A DNA stretch of 64,000 nucleotides. Source: Curtobacterium sp. L6-1. Lineage in GTDB: Bacteria; Actinomycetota; Actinomycetes; Actinomycetales; Microbacteriaceae. Within the stretch, counting starts at the first letter, position 1. Each line of letters starts with the position of its first letter. This document shows, piece by piece, positions 28,166-36,704 of this stretch. The translations under genes and the position numbers were made by a program. Under the pieces are notes generated by a model. It ran no database searches and had not been told where the DNA came from. It saw nothing but the letters and a program-made list of their open reading frames with translations. The stretch spans positions 2,542,001-2,606,000 of the forward strand of contig NZ_CP076544.1 in the NCBI RefSeq assembly GCF_018885305.1, given 5' to 3'.

Positions 28166-29100
28166 ACGAGCGGCCCCGTCCCGGTGGTCCCGGTGCCGGT
28201 CGTGCCCGTGGTGCCCGTCGTGCCGAGCCCGGTCGTCCCCGTCGTGCCGAGGCCGGTGGTGTCGTACCCGGTGGTGCTCGTCGGGGCGTCGTGGCCGGTG
28301 GTGCCGGAAGTCGCGGTCGCGCTGCGGGCCTCGGCTTCCTTCTCGTGCTTGATCTCCGTCGTGAGCGCCTTGGTGAGACGCCCGGCGAGGATGCCCGCGC
28401 CGGCGGCGATCGCGATGAAGGTGCCCGGACGGCGAGCCGCGAACGACTTCACCTCGTCGACGAGCGAACCTGGGTCGCGGCCCTCGAGGTAGCCAGCGAA
28501 CGAGCCGGCACGGTTCGACAGGTCGCGGACGACCTTCGCCGCCAGGCCCTGCTCGTCGTCGTTGTCGGCCATCTTGCCGAGCTGGTCGCCGATGGTACGG
28601 AGACCGCTGGCGGCCTTCTGCTGCTGGTCGGCAGCCTGGTCCTTGACGGTGCCCGACGCCTGGCCGAAGAGCTGGCGAGCGTGGTCGGACACCTCGGAGG
28701 CGACGTTCGCAGCCTGCTCCTTGGCGGTGCCGGCGACGTCGGCAGCCTTCTCCTTGGCGTCACCTGCGACGTCCGAGGCGGCACCCTTCGCGGCGTCGGC
28801 CTTGGCCTTGCCGCCGCTCGAGTCGGAGCCGGAGTCGGCGTGACCCGCAGAGCTCGTCGAGGTGGCGGACAGGCTGCCGATCGGCGCGGTGCCGGCGGGG
28901 AGCTGGGTGTCGGCGGGGATCGCGTCCAGCGGCTCGGCGTCGAGCGGCTCGAGGTCGTCGAAGCCCGAGGGGCGCTCGACGGGGGTCCCGCTCGCGTAGG
29001 AGGGCACCGTGACGCCGGGGTGGATCTCGTGACCCTCGGCGGCAGCCGTGGCGTCGTGGATGGGCGTCCCGGAGTCGTTCCCGGGTGGGTTCGTGGTCAT
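28162..29100 (-). CDS. Amphipathic Ala/Lys-rich envelope stress-like protein with Thr-Gly tail
   Basis: 312 aa. A Pro/Asp-rich leader (1-90), then LEA/apolipoprotein-like heptads (AAKGAASDVAGDAKEKAADVAGTAKEQ) to about 165. A conserved core (SGLRTIGDQLGKMADND, VRDLSNRAGSFAGYLEGRDP) follows, then a hydrophobic patch (RRPGTFIAIAAGAGILAGRL) and a low-complexity tail of GTTGTTG units. First gene of the operon; GGAAGG precedes the ATG. It probably lines the inner face of the membrane; the tail looks disordered and repeat-unstable. Confidence 0.7.
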   Translation of the reverse strand: MTTNPPGNDSGTPIHDATAAAEGHEIHPGVTVPSYASGTPVERPSGFDDLEPLDAEPLDAIPADTQLPAGTAPIGSLSATSTSSAGHADSGSDSSGGKAKADAAKGAASDVAGDAKEKAADVAGTAKEQAANVASEVSDHARQLFGQASGTVKDQAADQQQKAASGLRTIGDQLGKMADNDDEQGLAAKVVRDLSNRAGSFAGYLEGRDPGSLVDEVKSFAARRPGTFIAIAAGAGILAGRLTKALTTEIKHEKEAEARSATATSGTTGHDAPTSTTGYDTTGLGTTGTTGLGTTGTTGTTGTGTTGTGPLV

Positions 29101-29290
29101 GGTCGGCCTTCCGGTCTTCTCGTCGCCACGGGCGGTGCACCTGCGGCGTTGGACTCGAACCTGCGCGGCGCACCCTGTGCCGGGCCCCAGGAACGCCGAT
29201 CTGCGCGGATGTCGGCCCGACCCTCCGCAGAACGCCAGGACGAGGCTCGATCCGCGCGTCCTCCCAGCCCCGCTCCGGTTGGCTCGGACG

Positions 29291-30055
29291 ATGCCCTCTG
29301 TGTCGGTCGTCATCCCCGTCCGGGACGACGCCGACCACCTGCGCCGGTGCCTCGCCGCACTGGAGGCCCAGACCCGGGTGCCCGACGAGGTCGTCGTCGT
29401 CGACAACGGCAGCTCGGACGACAGCGCCGCGGTGGCGGCGGCCGCCGGAGCCGTCTTGTGCAGCGAGCCGGAGCGTGGCATCGCACGGGCATCGGCGCGT
29501 GGGTTCGACACCGCGCGGGGCGACGTCGTCGTGCGACTGGACGCGGACTCGGTCCCGCCGCCGCACTGGATCGCCACGGCGCTCGCGCTGCTCGAGGACC
29601 CGACCGTCGTCGCCGTCACCGGACCCGGTCGGCCGATCGACGCCGGGCCGCTCGTCCGGGCGGCTTGGCCGGTCCTCTACATGCAGCCGTACTTCGTGCT
29701 CATGCGCAGTGCACTCGCACGCCCGCCGCTGTTCGGTTCCGCCGCCGCCGTGCGTCGGACGACCTGGCTCGCCGTCCGTCACCGGGTCCACCGCCACGAC
29801 CCCGAGGTGCACGACGACGTCGACCTCAGCATGCAGCTCGACCCGGCGTGGCGGGTGCTGGCCGACCGGGCGCTCACGGTGGGTGTGTCCTCGCGACCCT
29901 TCTCGAGCCTCCCGTCCGCCCTGCTGCGCGCCCGTCGCGCGGGCCACACGTTCCGGGTCAACGGACGCCGGGCCACGCCCGTGCGGCGGTGGGCCCGGCG
30001 GTTCCGGGTGGAACTGCGTCGGCACCACGCGCACGCCTGGTGGCGGTCCCGCTGA
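29291..30055 (+). CDS. Glycosyltransferase family 2
   Basis: 254 aa GT-A fold. VSVVIPVRDDADHLRRCL and VVVDNGSSDDS at the N-terminus, the DxD-type metal site RLDADSVPPPHWI, and HDDVDLSMQL as the catalytic-base region. No membrane helices. It transfers a sugar from a nucleotide donor to an unknown acceptor; the basic C-terminal 50 residues could bind membrane lipid. ATG 29291 gives the canonical N-terminal strand directly. Confidence 0.85.
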   Translation: MPSVSVVIPVRDDADHLRRCLAALEAQTRVPDEVVVVDNGSSDDSAAVAAAAGAVLCSEPERGIARASARGFDTARGDVVVRLDADSVPPPHWIATALALLEDPTVVAVTGPGRPIDAGPLVRAAWPVLYMQPYFVLMRSALARPPLFGSAAAVRRTTWLAVRHRVHRHDPEVHDDVDLSMQLDPAWRVLADRALTVGVSSRPFSSLPSALLRARRAGHTFRVNGRRATPVRRWARRFRVELRRHHAHAWWRSR

Positions 30056-30103
30056 CGTGAGCTGCCCTGACCGCGCACGTCGCGCCGGCGCCGCTCCGTG
30101 GAC

Positions 30104-31036
30104 TCACGCGGGGAGGACGACCACCTTGCCGGCGACGCGCCCGCTGCTGGCCTCGGCGTGCAGGGCCGGCAGCTCGGTGAGCGGGATGCGGCGGGTGACC
30201 TCGACGTGCAGCGCCCCCTCGTCCACCATCGACACCAGACGCGCCAAGCGTTCGCGGTGCGGCAGGACGAACACGACGGCCGAGCGGACCCCGCGGTCGG
30301 CGTCGTCCGGCGCGGGCATCCAGGCCGTCGTGCTCACGACGACCCCACCGTCCCGCACCAGGGTGACGAGGCGGGTGAACGCGTCGGGCTCGATCGGGGC
30401 GAGGTTGAGGAGCACGTCCACCTGCTCAGTGACGGCGTCCAGCAGGTCGGTCGTGGTGTGGTCGACGACCTCGTCCGCTCCCGCAGCCCGCACGGCGTCC
30501 GCGCTGCGCGGACTCGCGGTCGCCACGACGTGCGCACCGATCCGCGTCGCCAGCTGGACGGCGTACTTGCCGACCACCCCGCCGGCGCCCACGACGAGCA
30601 GTCGCTGCCCGGCCTGCAGGCCACCGTCGTCGACCAGGGCCTGCCACGCGGTGAGGGCGACCGAGGGCAGCGCGGCGGCGTCGGCGAGCGGGATGCTCGT
30701 CGGTGCGGCCACGAGCGCCTCGGCCGGGGCGACCACGTACTCGGCCGCGCCGCCGTCCCGCTCCATCGGCAGGAACCCGACGACCGCATCGCCGACGGAC
30801 AGGCCCTGCACGCCGTCGCCGATCGCGTCGACGGTGCCCGAGACGTCGTAACCGGGGACGTGCGGCAGGACCACGGGGATGGGGAGGGAGCCCGCACGCA
30901 TGCCGCCGTCGGCCGCGTTGAAGGCCGAGGCGGCGACGCGGATGCGCACCGCGCCGGCGGTGGGGACGGGCTGGTCGACCTCGACGTGCCGGAGCACCTC
31001 GGGACCGCCGACTTCGGAGAACTGGATGGCCTGCAT
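30104..31036 (-). CDS. Zinc-independent MDR NADP-dependent oxidoreductase (quinone-reductase type)
   Basis: 310 aa. GroES-like N-terminal half (VRIRVAASAFNAADGGMRAG, LPHVPGYDVSGTVDAIG) and a Rossmann half with VVGAGGVVGKYAVQLA. It lacks the zinc-ligand cysteines of alcohol dehydrogenases, as in quinone oxidoreductases. It probably reduces quinones or reactive enones. GAGAGGA precedes the ATG. Promoter TTGCTT-17 bp-TACGGT (31110-31105, 31087-31082) is covered by MarR sites, so it is the likely target of the divergent MarR gene. Confidence 0.88.
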   Translation of the reverse strand: MQAIQFSEVGGPEVLRHVEVDQPVPTAGAVRIRVAASAFNAADGGMRAGSLPIPVVLPHVPGYDVSGTVDAIGDGVQGLSVGDAVVGFLPMERDGGAAEYVVAPAEALVAAPTSIPLADAAALPSVALTAWQALVDDGGLQAGQRLLVVGAGGVVGKYAVQLATRIGAHVVATASPRSADAVRAAGADEVVDHTTTDLLDAVTEQVDVLLNLAPIEPDAFTRLVTLVRDGGVVVSTTAWMPAPDDADRGVRSAVVFVLPHRERLARLVSMVDEGALHVEVTRRIPLTELPALHAEASSGRVAGKVVVLPA

Positions 31037-31055
31037 GGTCGTATCCTCTCGTTGT

Positions 31056-31073
31056 TGCTTCGAGTTCGAAGCA
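31056..31073. promoter_or_regulatory. MarR operator site 1
   Basis: TGCTTCGAGTTCGAAGCA, 18-bp near-perfect palindrome in the leader of the quinone-reductase gene, downstream of its predicted transcription start. Confidence 0.8.
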
Positions 31074-31091
31074 CTGTCGGAACCGTAGCAC

Positions 31092-31109
31092 TGCTTCGAA
31101 CTCGAAGCA
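31092..31109. promoter_or_regulatory. MarR operator site 2
   Basis: TGCTTCGAACTCGAAGCA, the exact reverse complement of site 1, centred 36 bp away. It overlaps the -35 box and spacer of the quinone-reductase promoter and lies just upstream of the marR -10 box (TAGGAT, 31114-31119), so a single protein could silence both genes. Confidence 0.8.
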
Positions 31110-31125
31110 ACGGTAGGATCGAGAC

Positions 31126-31626
31126 GTGCCCGAACCCTCCTCGTCCCTGACGTCCGCGCAGCTGGCCGCCTACCTGTCCTTCACCGAGGTGAGCGCGCTG
31201 CTGCGGCCCGCCGTCGAGAAGCAGCTCAAGGACGTCGGACAGCTCAGCTACGTGCAGTTCCAGCTGCTGGCACGACTCGGCGACGCCCCGACCGGCAGTC
31301 GGAGCATGACCGACCTGGCCGACGGGGTCGTCTACAGCCGGAGCGGGCTCACCTACCAGGCGCAGCTCCTCGACCAGCGAGGCCTGGTGTCGCGGGCGCC
31401 GTCACCGGAGGACGAACGCCGTGTCGTCGTGTCGATCACCGACGCCGGCCGTCAGGTCCTCGCCGCCGTGTTCCCCGGGCACATCGCTCTCGTGCAGGAA
31501 CTCCTGTTCGCGTCGCTGTCGACCGACGAGGTCGACGCGCTCGCTGCCGTGCTCGGCAAGGTCGGCGACCGCCTGCGCGCAGCACCGCCCCGCTCCGCCG
31601 CACCACGCCGCCGCCGCACGGTCTGA
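31126..31626 (+). CDS. MarR-family transcriptional regulator
   Basis: 166 aa winged helix protein: LSYVQFQLLARLGDAP, SMTDLADGVVYSRSGLTYQAQLLDQRGLVSRAPSPEDERRVVVSITDAG. The wing sequence DERRVVVSIT is typical. TAGGAT ends 6 nt before the GTG, so the message is probably leaderless. It most likely represses itself and the divergent quinone reductase through the two palindromes between them, and is released by a reactive phenolic or quinone ligand (family inference). Its basic tail ends 3 bp from the opposing gene. Confidence 0.9.
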   Translation: MPEPSSSLTSAQLAAYLSFTEVSALLRPAVEKQLKDVGQLSYVQFQLLARLGDAPTGSRSMTDLADGVVYSRSGLTYQAQLLDQRGLVSRAPSPEDERRVVVSITDAGRQVLAAVFPGHIALVQELLFASLSTDEVDALAAVLGKVGDRLRAAPPRSAAPRRRRTV

Positions 31627-31629
31627 CGG

Positions 31630-32724
31630 TCAGGAGGCGCGGGTCCAGCCTGACGGCCCGTCCCCGCGGCGGACCCACCGTTCCTCGACCGGGGACACCG
31701 TCACGTCGTCGGTGAACCAGGAGGTCTCGTCCGGCGCCCACCCGGCGAGGACCGTCGCGCCGCCGTCGACCTCGAGCGCACGGCCGGCCGCCGCCAGGTA
31801 CCCCTGCACGGAGACGTGCACGGCGTCGACATCGACCGCCAGGGCCTCGAGGTCGGGGACCAGCCAGTCCGCCTCCAGGCCGGTCGACGGCCACCACGCA
31901 CCGCGCCGTGCCCAGAGGGCGGGCTTCGGGTACGTCGACACCAACCGGGCCCAGTCCTCGGCCGAGTGCACCTCCCACACGCGCGGCTCCCGATCCGCCG
32001 TGACGCGTTGGAGGACGACCTCGTCGTCACCGAACCCGTCCTCCACCAGCTCGAGCGCCCCTGCCCCGAGCGACCCGACCCGGCGTGTACTCGAGATGAA
32101 CCGCGCGGCGCCGGCGTCCCCGTACGCCAGTGGTGTGGACCACCAGGCGCCGCCCGCGGTCCGGTGCACCGGGACCGCTCGATCCGCCGCCCCGCGCGCC
32201 TCGTCGTCCTCGTGGTTCCGTCTCCACCGCGCGACCGTCGCGGCGACACCTCCTCCGGAACCGACCGGCTGGACCTCGCCGTCGCGCACGGGACGCGCCA
32301 CCCACTGCGCGTCGAGGTCGAGGTCCGTCGCCCACCACGTCGTCGCCGGTGCGGACAGGACCGCCTCCGCCACAGGCGCGAGTGCGGAGCGCACCTCGGG
32401 GAAGGCGGTGATCGCCTCCGCGCCGACGATCGGCGGCTGCCAGGGCATCGACGAGTCCACCGTCGCGCCCAGGGCGGGCAGGAAGCGCAGCGGATCCCGC
32501 CAGCCCCGGACGTCCGCAAGGTCGACCGCGGCGACGGCGGACGCGAGTCCGGCGACCACGTCCGCGGGCACTCCGACCGCCTCGGGCAGCGCGAAGTCCT
32601 GGTCCGCCGCAGCGTCCACCGCCTGGACCGCCTGCTGCACGGCCGCGTCGAGGTCGCTCACCAACGCGAGACAGAGAACGCGGAAACGGGGACCGTCGAG
32701 CAGGTCGTGAGTGGAGGAACGCAC
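31630..32724 (-). CDS. Hypothetical protein, Trp-rich
   Basis: 364 aa, no recognised domain, signal peptide or membrane helix. The first 90 residues are Ala/Asp/Val-rich helix; the rest is Trp-rich and looks beta-rich (TTWWATDLDLDAQW, GAWWSTPLAYGDAGAARF, PALWARRGAWWPSTGLEADW). Ends next to the marR stop. GTG 32724 is the first start that leaves a plausible upstream region; no Shine-Dalgarno is visible. Confidence 0.6.
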   Translation of the reverse strand: MRSSTHDLLDGPRFRVLCLALVSDLDAAVQQAVQAVDAAADQDFALPEAVGVPADVVAGLASAVAAVDLADVRGWRDPLRFLPALGATVDSSMPWQPPIVGAEAITAFPEVRSALAPVAEAVLSAPATTWWATDLDLDAQWVARPVRDGEVQPVGSGGGVAATVARWRRNHEDDEARGAADRAVPVHRTAGGAWWSTPLAYGDAGAARFISSTRRVGSLGAGALELVEDGFGDDEVVLQRVTADREPRVWEVHSAEDWARLVSTYPKPALWARRGAWWPSTGLEADWLVPDLEALAVDVDAVHVSVQGYLAAAGRALEVDGGATVLAGWAPDETSWFTDDVTVSPVEERWVRRGDGPSGWTRAS

Positions 32725-33064
32725 TCGGGGAGTGTGGCGCGCCGGGGCGTGCTCGGGCAAGCCGCCGAGGACACCCCGGCGGGTACACGACACGGACGAC
32801 CTTGGACGCGATCCAGGACGGCGGCGTAGCGTTCCGGAAGTCGCCCGGCCGGAAGGCACGCGAGGGACCCTGACCTCGTGGAGCGACGACTCGCGCCTGC
32901 CACTCCCGGAGGCACGCGCCGGCCGTGGACGCCCGCCCCTGACCCGAACTGCGGCGGGCGTCCGCGTGTCCACACCGCCACCCACCGGCCGGGAGGCCCA
33001 CCACCGGTCCGGCACCGCGCCTCCCGTCCGGAGACGGCCGGCACACGCCGTCCGCCGCGGCGGT
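32725..33064. other. 340-bp intergenic region
   Basis: Between two minus-strand genes. It holds a plus-strand TTGGAC...TAGCGT pair with 19-bp spacing (about 32802-32832), which could start a short transcript, and the hairpin at 32991-33025. The plus-strand frame starting GTG 32878 is Pro/Arg-rich and not convincing as a gene. Confidence 0.4.
32991..33025 (-). terminator. GGGAGGC/GCCTCCC hairpin after the ROK gene
   Basis: GGGAGGC (32991-32997) pairs with GCCTCCC (33019-33025); 39 bp beyond the ROK stop. Flanks read CCGGGAGGC and GCCTCCCGTCCGG, as in other copies of the element. Confidence 0.6.
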
Positions 33065-34252
33065 TCAGCCCGCGGTCGGGTCCGCGAGCAGCGACGCGAA
33101 GGCGAGCTCGGCCGCGCCGCGGAACAGGACACTCCCGACCAGCTCGGCGGGCACGATCCGCAGGTCCTCGCCCATCGCGGTCATCGTCTGCGCCCGCACG
33201 GCGTCCTCGAGCCGGGTCCCGACGTGCCGGAGCAGGGTGCCGAGGAAGCCGCCGAGCACCACCACGTCGGGGTTGACGGTGTGCACGACGTTCCGGATCG
33301 CCACGGCGAGTGCGGTGACCTGGCGCTCCACCACGGCGGCGAGCTCCGACCCCGGACCGGCGGCCAGGACGTCACCGAGCCGGTCGGCCTCGTCGATCCC
33401 CAGCCCCGCGGCGTCGAGCAGTGCCGCCTGCGAGGCCTCGGTCTCCAGGCAACCGACGGCGCCGCAGTGGCAGCGGATGCCGTTCGCTGCGACGAAGGTG
33501 TGCCCGAGCTCGCCCGCGTACCCGTCCGTCCCGGCCAGGGGTCGGCCCCCGGTGATGATCCCACCGCCGATGCCGCTCGCGCCGCCGTTGACGTAGACGA
33601 CGTCGGTGGCGCCGCGTCCGGCGCCGTAGAGGAACTCCGCGGTGACGCCGAGGTTCGCGTCGTTCGCGGCCCGCACCGGCAGCCCGGTGCGGTCGGCGAG
33701 CGGGGCGGCGAAGGCCTCGTCCCGCCAGGCCAGGTGCGGCGCGTACCGGACGACGCCGTCGCCCACGCGGACGATTCCGGGGACCGAGACGCCGACCCCG
33801 ACGACCCGGCGACCGGCCACCCGCTGACGCTCGGCCGCGGCGGCGACCAGGTCGGTGGCGATCGCGAGGGCGGCGTCGGGCGTCGAGACGGTGGTGGTGC
33901 GGACGGAGCGGCGCTCGTGCTCGGTGCCGTCGAGTCCGGTGACGGCCAGGGTCACGGCGTCGATCTCGGGCACGATCCCGAGGGCGACGACCTCGGCGGA
34001 CGCCGAGACGGTCGCGCTGGGTCGGCCGACGCCGGTGGCCGGTGCCGCGTCGCCCTCGACGACGAGGCCGAGGTCGACGAGCTCCCCGACGAGCGCAGCG
34101 ACCGTCGACCGGTTCAGGCCGGTCTCGCGGGTGAGGGCGGAACGGGGCATCGGGCCGCCCTCGTGGACGAGGCGCAGGACGCGGGCGAGGTTGCGTCGCC
34201 GGACGACGTCCGTGGTGCGCACCGGACGGGAGGCCGTGCTCGCCTCCGCCAT
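33065..34252 (-). CDS. ROK-family transcriptional regulator (XylR/NagC type)
   Basis: 395 aa. Winged helix at residues about 18-75 (RRNLARVLRLVHEGGPMPRSALTRETGLNRSTVAALVGELVDLGLV), then a ROK sugar-kinase-like domain with VGVGVSVPGIV, GGIITGGRPLAGTDGYAGELGHTFV and the zinc motif CHCGAVGCLE. Typical XylR proteins repress xylose genes until sugar binds. It is adjacent to the alpha-xylosidase/ABC operon and in the same genome segment as xylAB, so a xylose role is likely but inferred. A TACGCT -10 (34284-34279) gives a 20-nt leader with GGAG. Confidence 0.88.
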   Translation of the reverse strand: MAEASTASRPVRTTDVVRRRNLARVLRLVHEGGPMPRSALTRETGLNRSTVAALVGELVDLGLVVEGDAAPATGVGRPSATVSASAEVVALGIVPEIDAVTLAVTGLDGTEHERRSVRTTTVSTPDAALAIATDLVAAAAERQRVAGRRVVGVGVSVPGIVRVGDGVVRYAPHLAWRDEAFAAPLADRTGLPVRAANDANLGVTAEFLYGAGRGATDVVYVNGGASGIGGGIITGGRPLAGTDGYAGELGHTFVAANGIRCHCGAVGCLETEASQAALLDAAGLGIDEADRLGDVLAAGPGSELAAVVERQVTALAVAIRNVVHTVNPDVVVLGGFLGTLLRHVGTRLEDAVRAQTMTAMGEDLRIVPAELVGSVLFRGAAELAFASLLADPTAG

Positions 34253-34364
34253 GTCCGCTCCGTTCCGTGGGTCCCGCCAGCGTAGTGCGCCAGCCGCGTG
34301 CGGCCCGCGCTGCGCTCGCGCGGCGCTCACGCTGCGCTCACGCTGCGCGAGCTTCGCGGCGAGG

Positions 34365-34398
34365 GACGGTCCTCGTGGCCACCGCCACGAGGACCGTC
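34365..34398 (-). terminator. 15-bp perfect hairpin after the alpha-xylosidase operon
   Basis: GACGGTCCTCGTGGC (34365-34379), 4-nt loop CACC, perfect complement at 34384-34398. It lies 50 bp beyond the alpha-xylosidase stop. Confidence 0.85.
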
Positions 34399-34424
34399 GC
34401 TCAGCCCGAGGGCGGCCAGCGCAC

Positions 34425-34456
34425 CGGCGCGGTCAGGCGCCGGCGCGGTCAGGCGC
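34425..34456. repeat. Two perfect tandem 16-bp repeats across a stop codon
   Basis: CGGCGCGGTCAGGCGC at 34425-34440 and again at 34441-34456. The second copy contains the alpha-xylosidase stop codon (34449-34451); the first repeats it downstream. Confidence 0.8.
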
Positions 34457-36704
34457 CGGCGCCGACCGTGCCGTCGGCCGTGAAGATCACCTCGTGGGTC
34501 ACCGCTCGACCGTCGGGCGACGTCACCACGACGGACCGGCTGCCGGCCCCGCCCGCACCGGGGAACGCCCGGAACTCGAGGGCCTCGTGGTAGTCGTGGT
34601 CCGGCCGGTCCGTGCGGGTGGACAGCGGCAGGACCGCCCCCTCGCGGACCCAGAGCGGCAGGGTGTCGAACCCGTGCTGCTCCCGACGCCAGACCCCACC
34701 GGTCACGACCTCGCCGGTGAACCAGTTCGTCCAGGACCCCGCGGGCAGCCAGTACTCGACCTCGCCGGTCGCGCTGAACACCGGCGCGACGAGCAGGTCC
34801 GCGCCGAGCATGTACTGCCGGTCGCAGTACGCCGCCGTCGGGTCGTCCGGGAACGCCAGGGGCATCGGCCGCATCACGGGGATGCCCCGCGCCGACGCCT
34901 CGAGCCCCGCGGCGTACAGGTACGGCATGAGCCGCAGCTTCAGTTCGGTGAACGCCCGCGTCACCTCGACCGCCTCGTCGTCGAACGCCCACGGCACCCG
35001 GTACGAGCTGCTGCCGTGGAACCGGCTGTGCGACGACAGGAGGCCGAACTGCACCCAGCGCTTGAACACCGCCGGGTCCGGGGTGCCCTCGAAGCCACCG
35101 ATGTCGTGCGACCAGAAGCCGAAGCCGGACAGCGCCAGCGACAGCCCACCGCGGAGCGTCTCGGCCATCGACGGGAACGACGACGTGTTGTCGCCGCCCC
35201 AGTGCACGGGCATCTGCTGGCCGCCGGCGGTGGCGGAGCGGGCGAACAGCACGGCGTCGCCCTTCCCGCGGGTCTCCTCGAGCACCTCGAACACGGCCTG
35301 GTTGTACAGCTGCGTGTAGAGGTTGTGCATCCGCTCGGGGTCGCTGCCGTCGGCGTAGACCACGTCGAGCGGGATGCGCTCGCCGAAGTCGGTCTTGAAG
35401 CAGTCGACGCCCTGCTCGACGAGTGCACGGAGCTTCGCCTGGTACCAGGCGGTGGCCTCCGGGTTCGTGAAGTCGACGAGCCCCATGCCGGCCTGCCACA
35501 GGTCCCACTGCCACACCGTGCCGTCGGGGTTCATGACGAGGTAGCCACCCTCGACCGCTTCGTCGAACAGCTTCGAGGCCTGCCCGATGTACGGGTTGAT
35601 CCACACGCAGACCCGCAGGTCCTTGTCGTGCAGCCGCCCGAGCATGCCGGTGGGGTCCGGGAACACCCGCGGGTCCCACTCGAAGTCGCACCAGGTGAAC
35701 TCGCGCATCCAGAAGCAGTCGAAGTGGAACACCGAGACGGGCAGCTGTCGGGCGGCCATCTCGTCGACGAACGAGGTCACGGTCGCCTCGTCGTAGTCGG
35801 TCGTGAACGAGGTCGACAGCCACAGCCCGTACGACCACGCCGGCACGTGCGCCGGACGGCCGGTGAGCGCCGTGTACCGCTCGAGCACGGCCGACGGGCT
35901 GCCGCCCCCGATGACGTGGAACACGAGGGACTCCCCCGGCACCGAGAACTGCACACGCTCGACCGTCTCGGACCCGACCTCGAACGAGACGTGCCCGGGG
36001 TGGTCGACGAGCACGCCGTACCCGCGGTTCGTCAGGTAGAACGGGACGTTCTTGTACGCCTGCTCGCTCGACGTGCCACCGTCGGCGTTCCAGATGTCGA
36101 CGGTCTGCCCGTTCTTCACGAGCGGCCCGAAGCGTTCACCGAGCCCGTAGACGAGCTCCCCGACGCCGAGGTCGAGCTGCGCGTGCACGAAGCGGTCCGC
36201 CGTCGGGGCGTCCGCACCCTGCACCCGGGCGTTGCCGACGACGCCGCGGGACACCTCGGCGCCGGGGTCGAGCGTGACGTGGCCGAGCGACTTGTGCCCG
36301 GATCCGGTGAGGACGCGGCCCTCCGACAGGAACCGCAGGTCCCAGGGCGCCCCGGGCGTGACGACGGCCGACAGGTCACCGGAGGTGAGGGTCCCGACAC
36401 CGTCGGCGACCGTGGCGGAGCCGTGCCCCGCCTCCTTCCCGACCAGGTCGAAGGACAGCTCCGGCCGGCGGCCGCGGTGGTGCTCGACCCGGACGGTGAC
36501 GACGCCCTCCATCGGGCTCGACAGCGAGACGGTCAGCGTCGGACGGTTGAGGGTGTCGCCCCGCGACGCGATGACCTTCGTCGGCGCCGTGACGACCAGG
36601 CGGTCCCCGGACGGCGACTGCCGTGCGTCGATGTCGTACGCCTCGGCGGCGTACACGGGGTGGACTCCGGGCCTGAGCTGCCAGAACCCGTCGGTGAACT
36701 TCAT
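34449..36704 (-). CDS. yicI: Alpha-xylosidase, GH31 (YicI type)
   Basis: 751 aa, close to the 772 aa of E. coli YicI. It releases alpha-xylose from isoprimeverose and xyloglucan fragments. Motifs: FWMREFTWCDFEWDPRVFPDP and CFKTDFGERIP, which supplies the catalytic nucleophile Asp. The acid/base Asp is in WGGDNTSSFPSMAE; FWSHDIGGF follows. No signal peptide, so substrates must be imported, matching the ABC importer encoded directly upstream. The ATG overlaps the permease stop by one base (TAATG). Last gene of the operon. Confidence 0.93.
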   Translation of the reverse strand: MKFTDGFWQLRPGVHPVYAAEAYDIDARQSPSGDRLVVTAPTKVIASRGDTLNRPTLTVSLSSPMEGVVTVRVEHHRGRRPELSFDLVGKEAGHGSATVADGVGTLTSGDLSAVVTPGAPWDLRFLSEGRVLTGSGHKSLGHVTLDPGAEVSRGVVGNARVQGADAPTADRFVHAQLDLGVGELVYGLGERFGPLVKNGQTVDIWNADGGTSSEQAYKNVPFYLTNRGYGVLVDHPGHVSFEVGSETVERVQFSVPGESLVFHVIGGGSPSAVLERYTALTGRPAHVPAWSYGLWLSTSFTTDYDEATVTSFVDEMAARQLPVSVFHFDCFWMREFTWCDFEWDPRVFPDPTGMLGRLHDKDLRVCVWINPYIGQASKLFDEAVEGGYLVMNPDGTVWQWDLWQAGMGLVDFTNPEATAWYQAKLRALVEQGVDCFKTDFGERIPLDVVYADGSDPERMHNLYTQLYNQAVFEVLEETRGKGDAVLFARSATAGGQQMPVHWGGDNTSSFPSMAETLRGGLSLALSGFGFWSHDIGGFEGTPDPAVFKRWVQFGLLSSHSRFHGSSSYRVPWAFDDEAVEVTRAFTELKLRLMPYLYAAGLEASARGIPVMRPMPLAFPDDPTAAYCDRQYMLGADLLVAPVFSATGEVEYWLPAGSWTNWFTGEVVTGGVWRREQHGFDTLPLWVREGAVLPLSTRTDRPDHDYHEALEFRAFPGAGGAGSRSVVVTSPDGRAVTHEVIFTADGTVGAGA

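Noticed and set aside
32878..33276. 132-aa plus-strand frame starting GTG
   Set aside because: Pro/Arg-rich, overlaps the ROK gene antisense and runs through a terminator hairpin.
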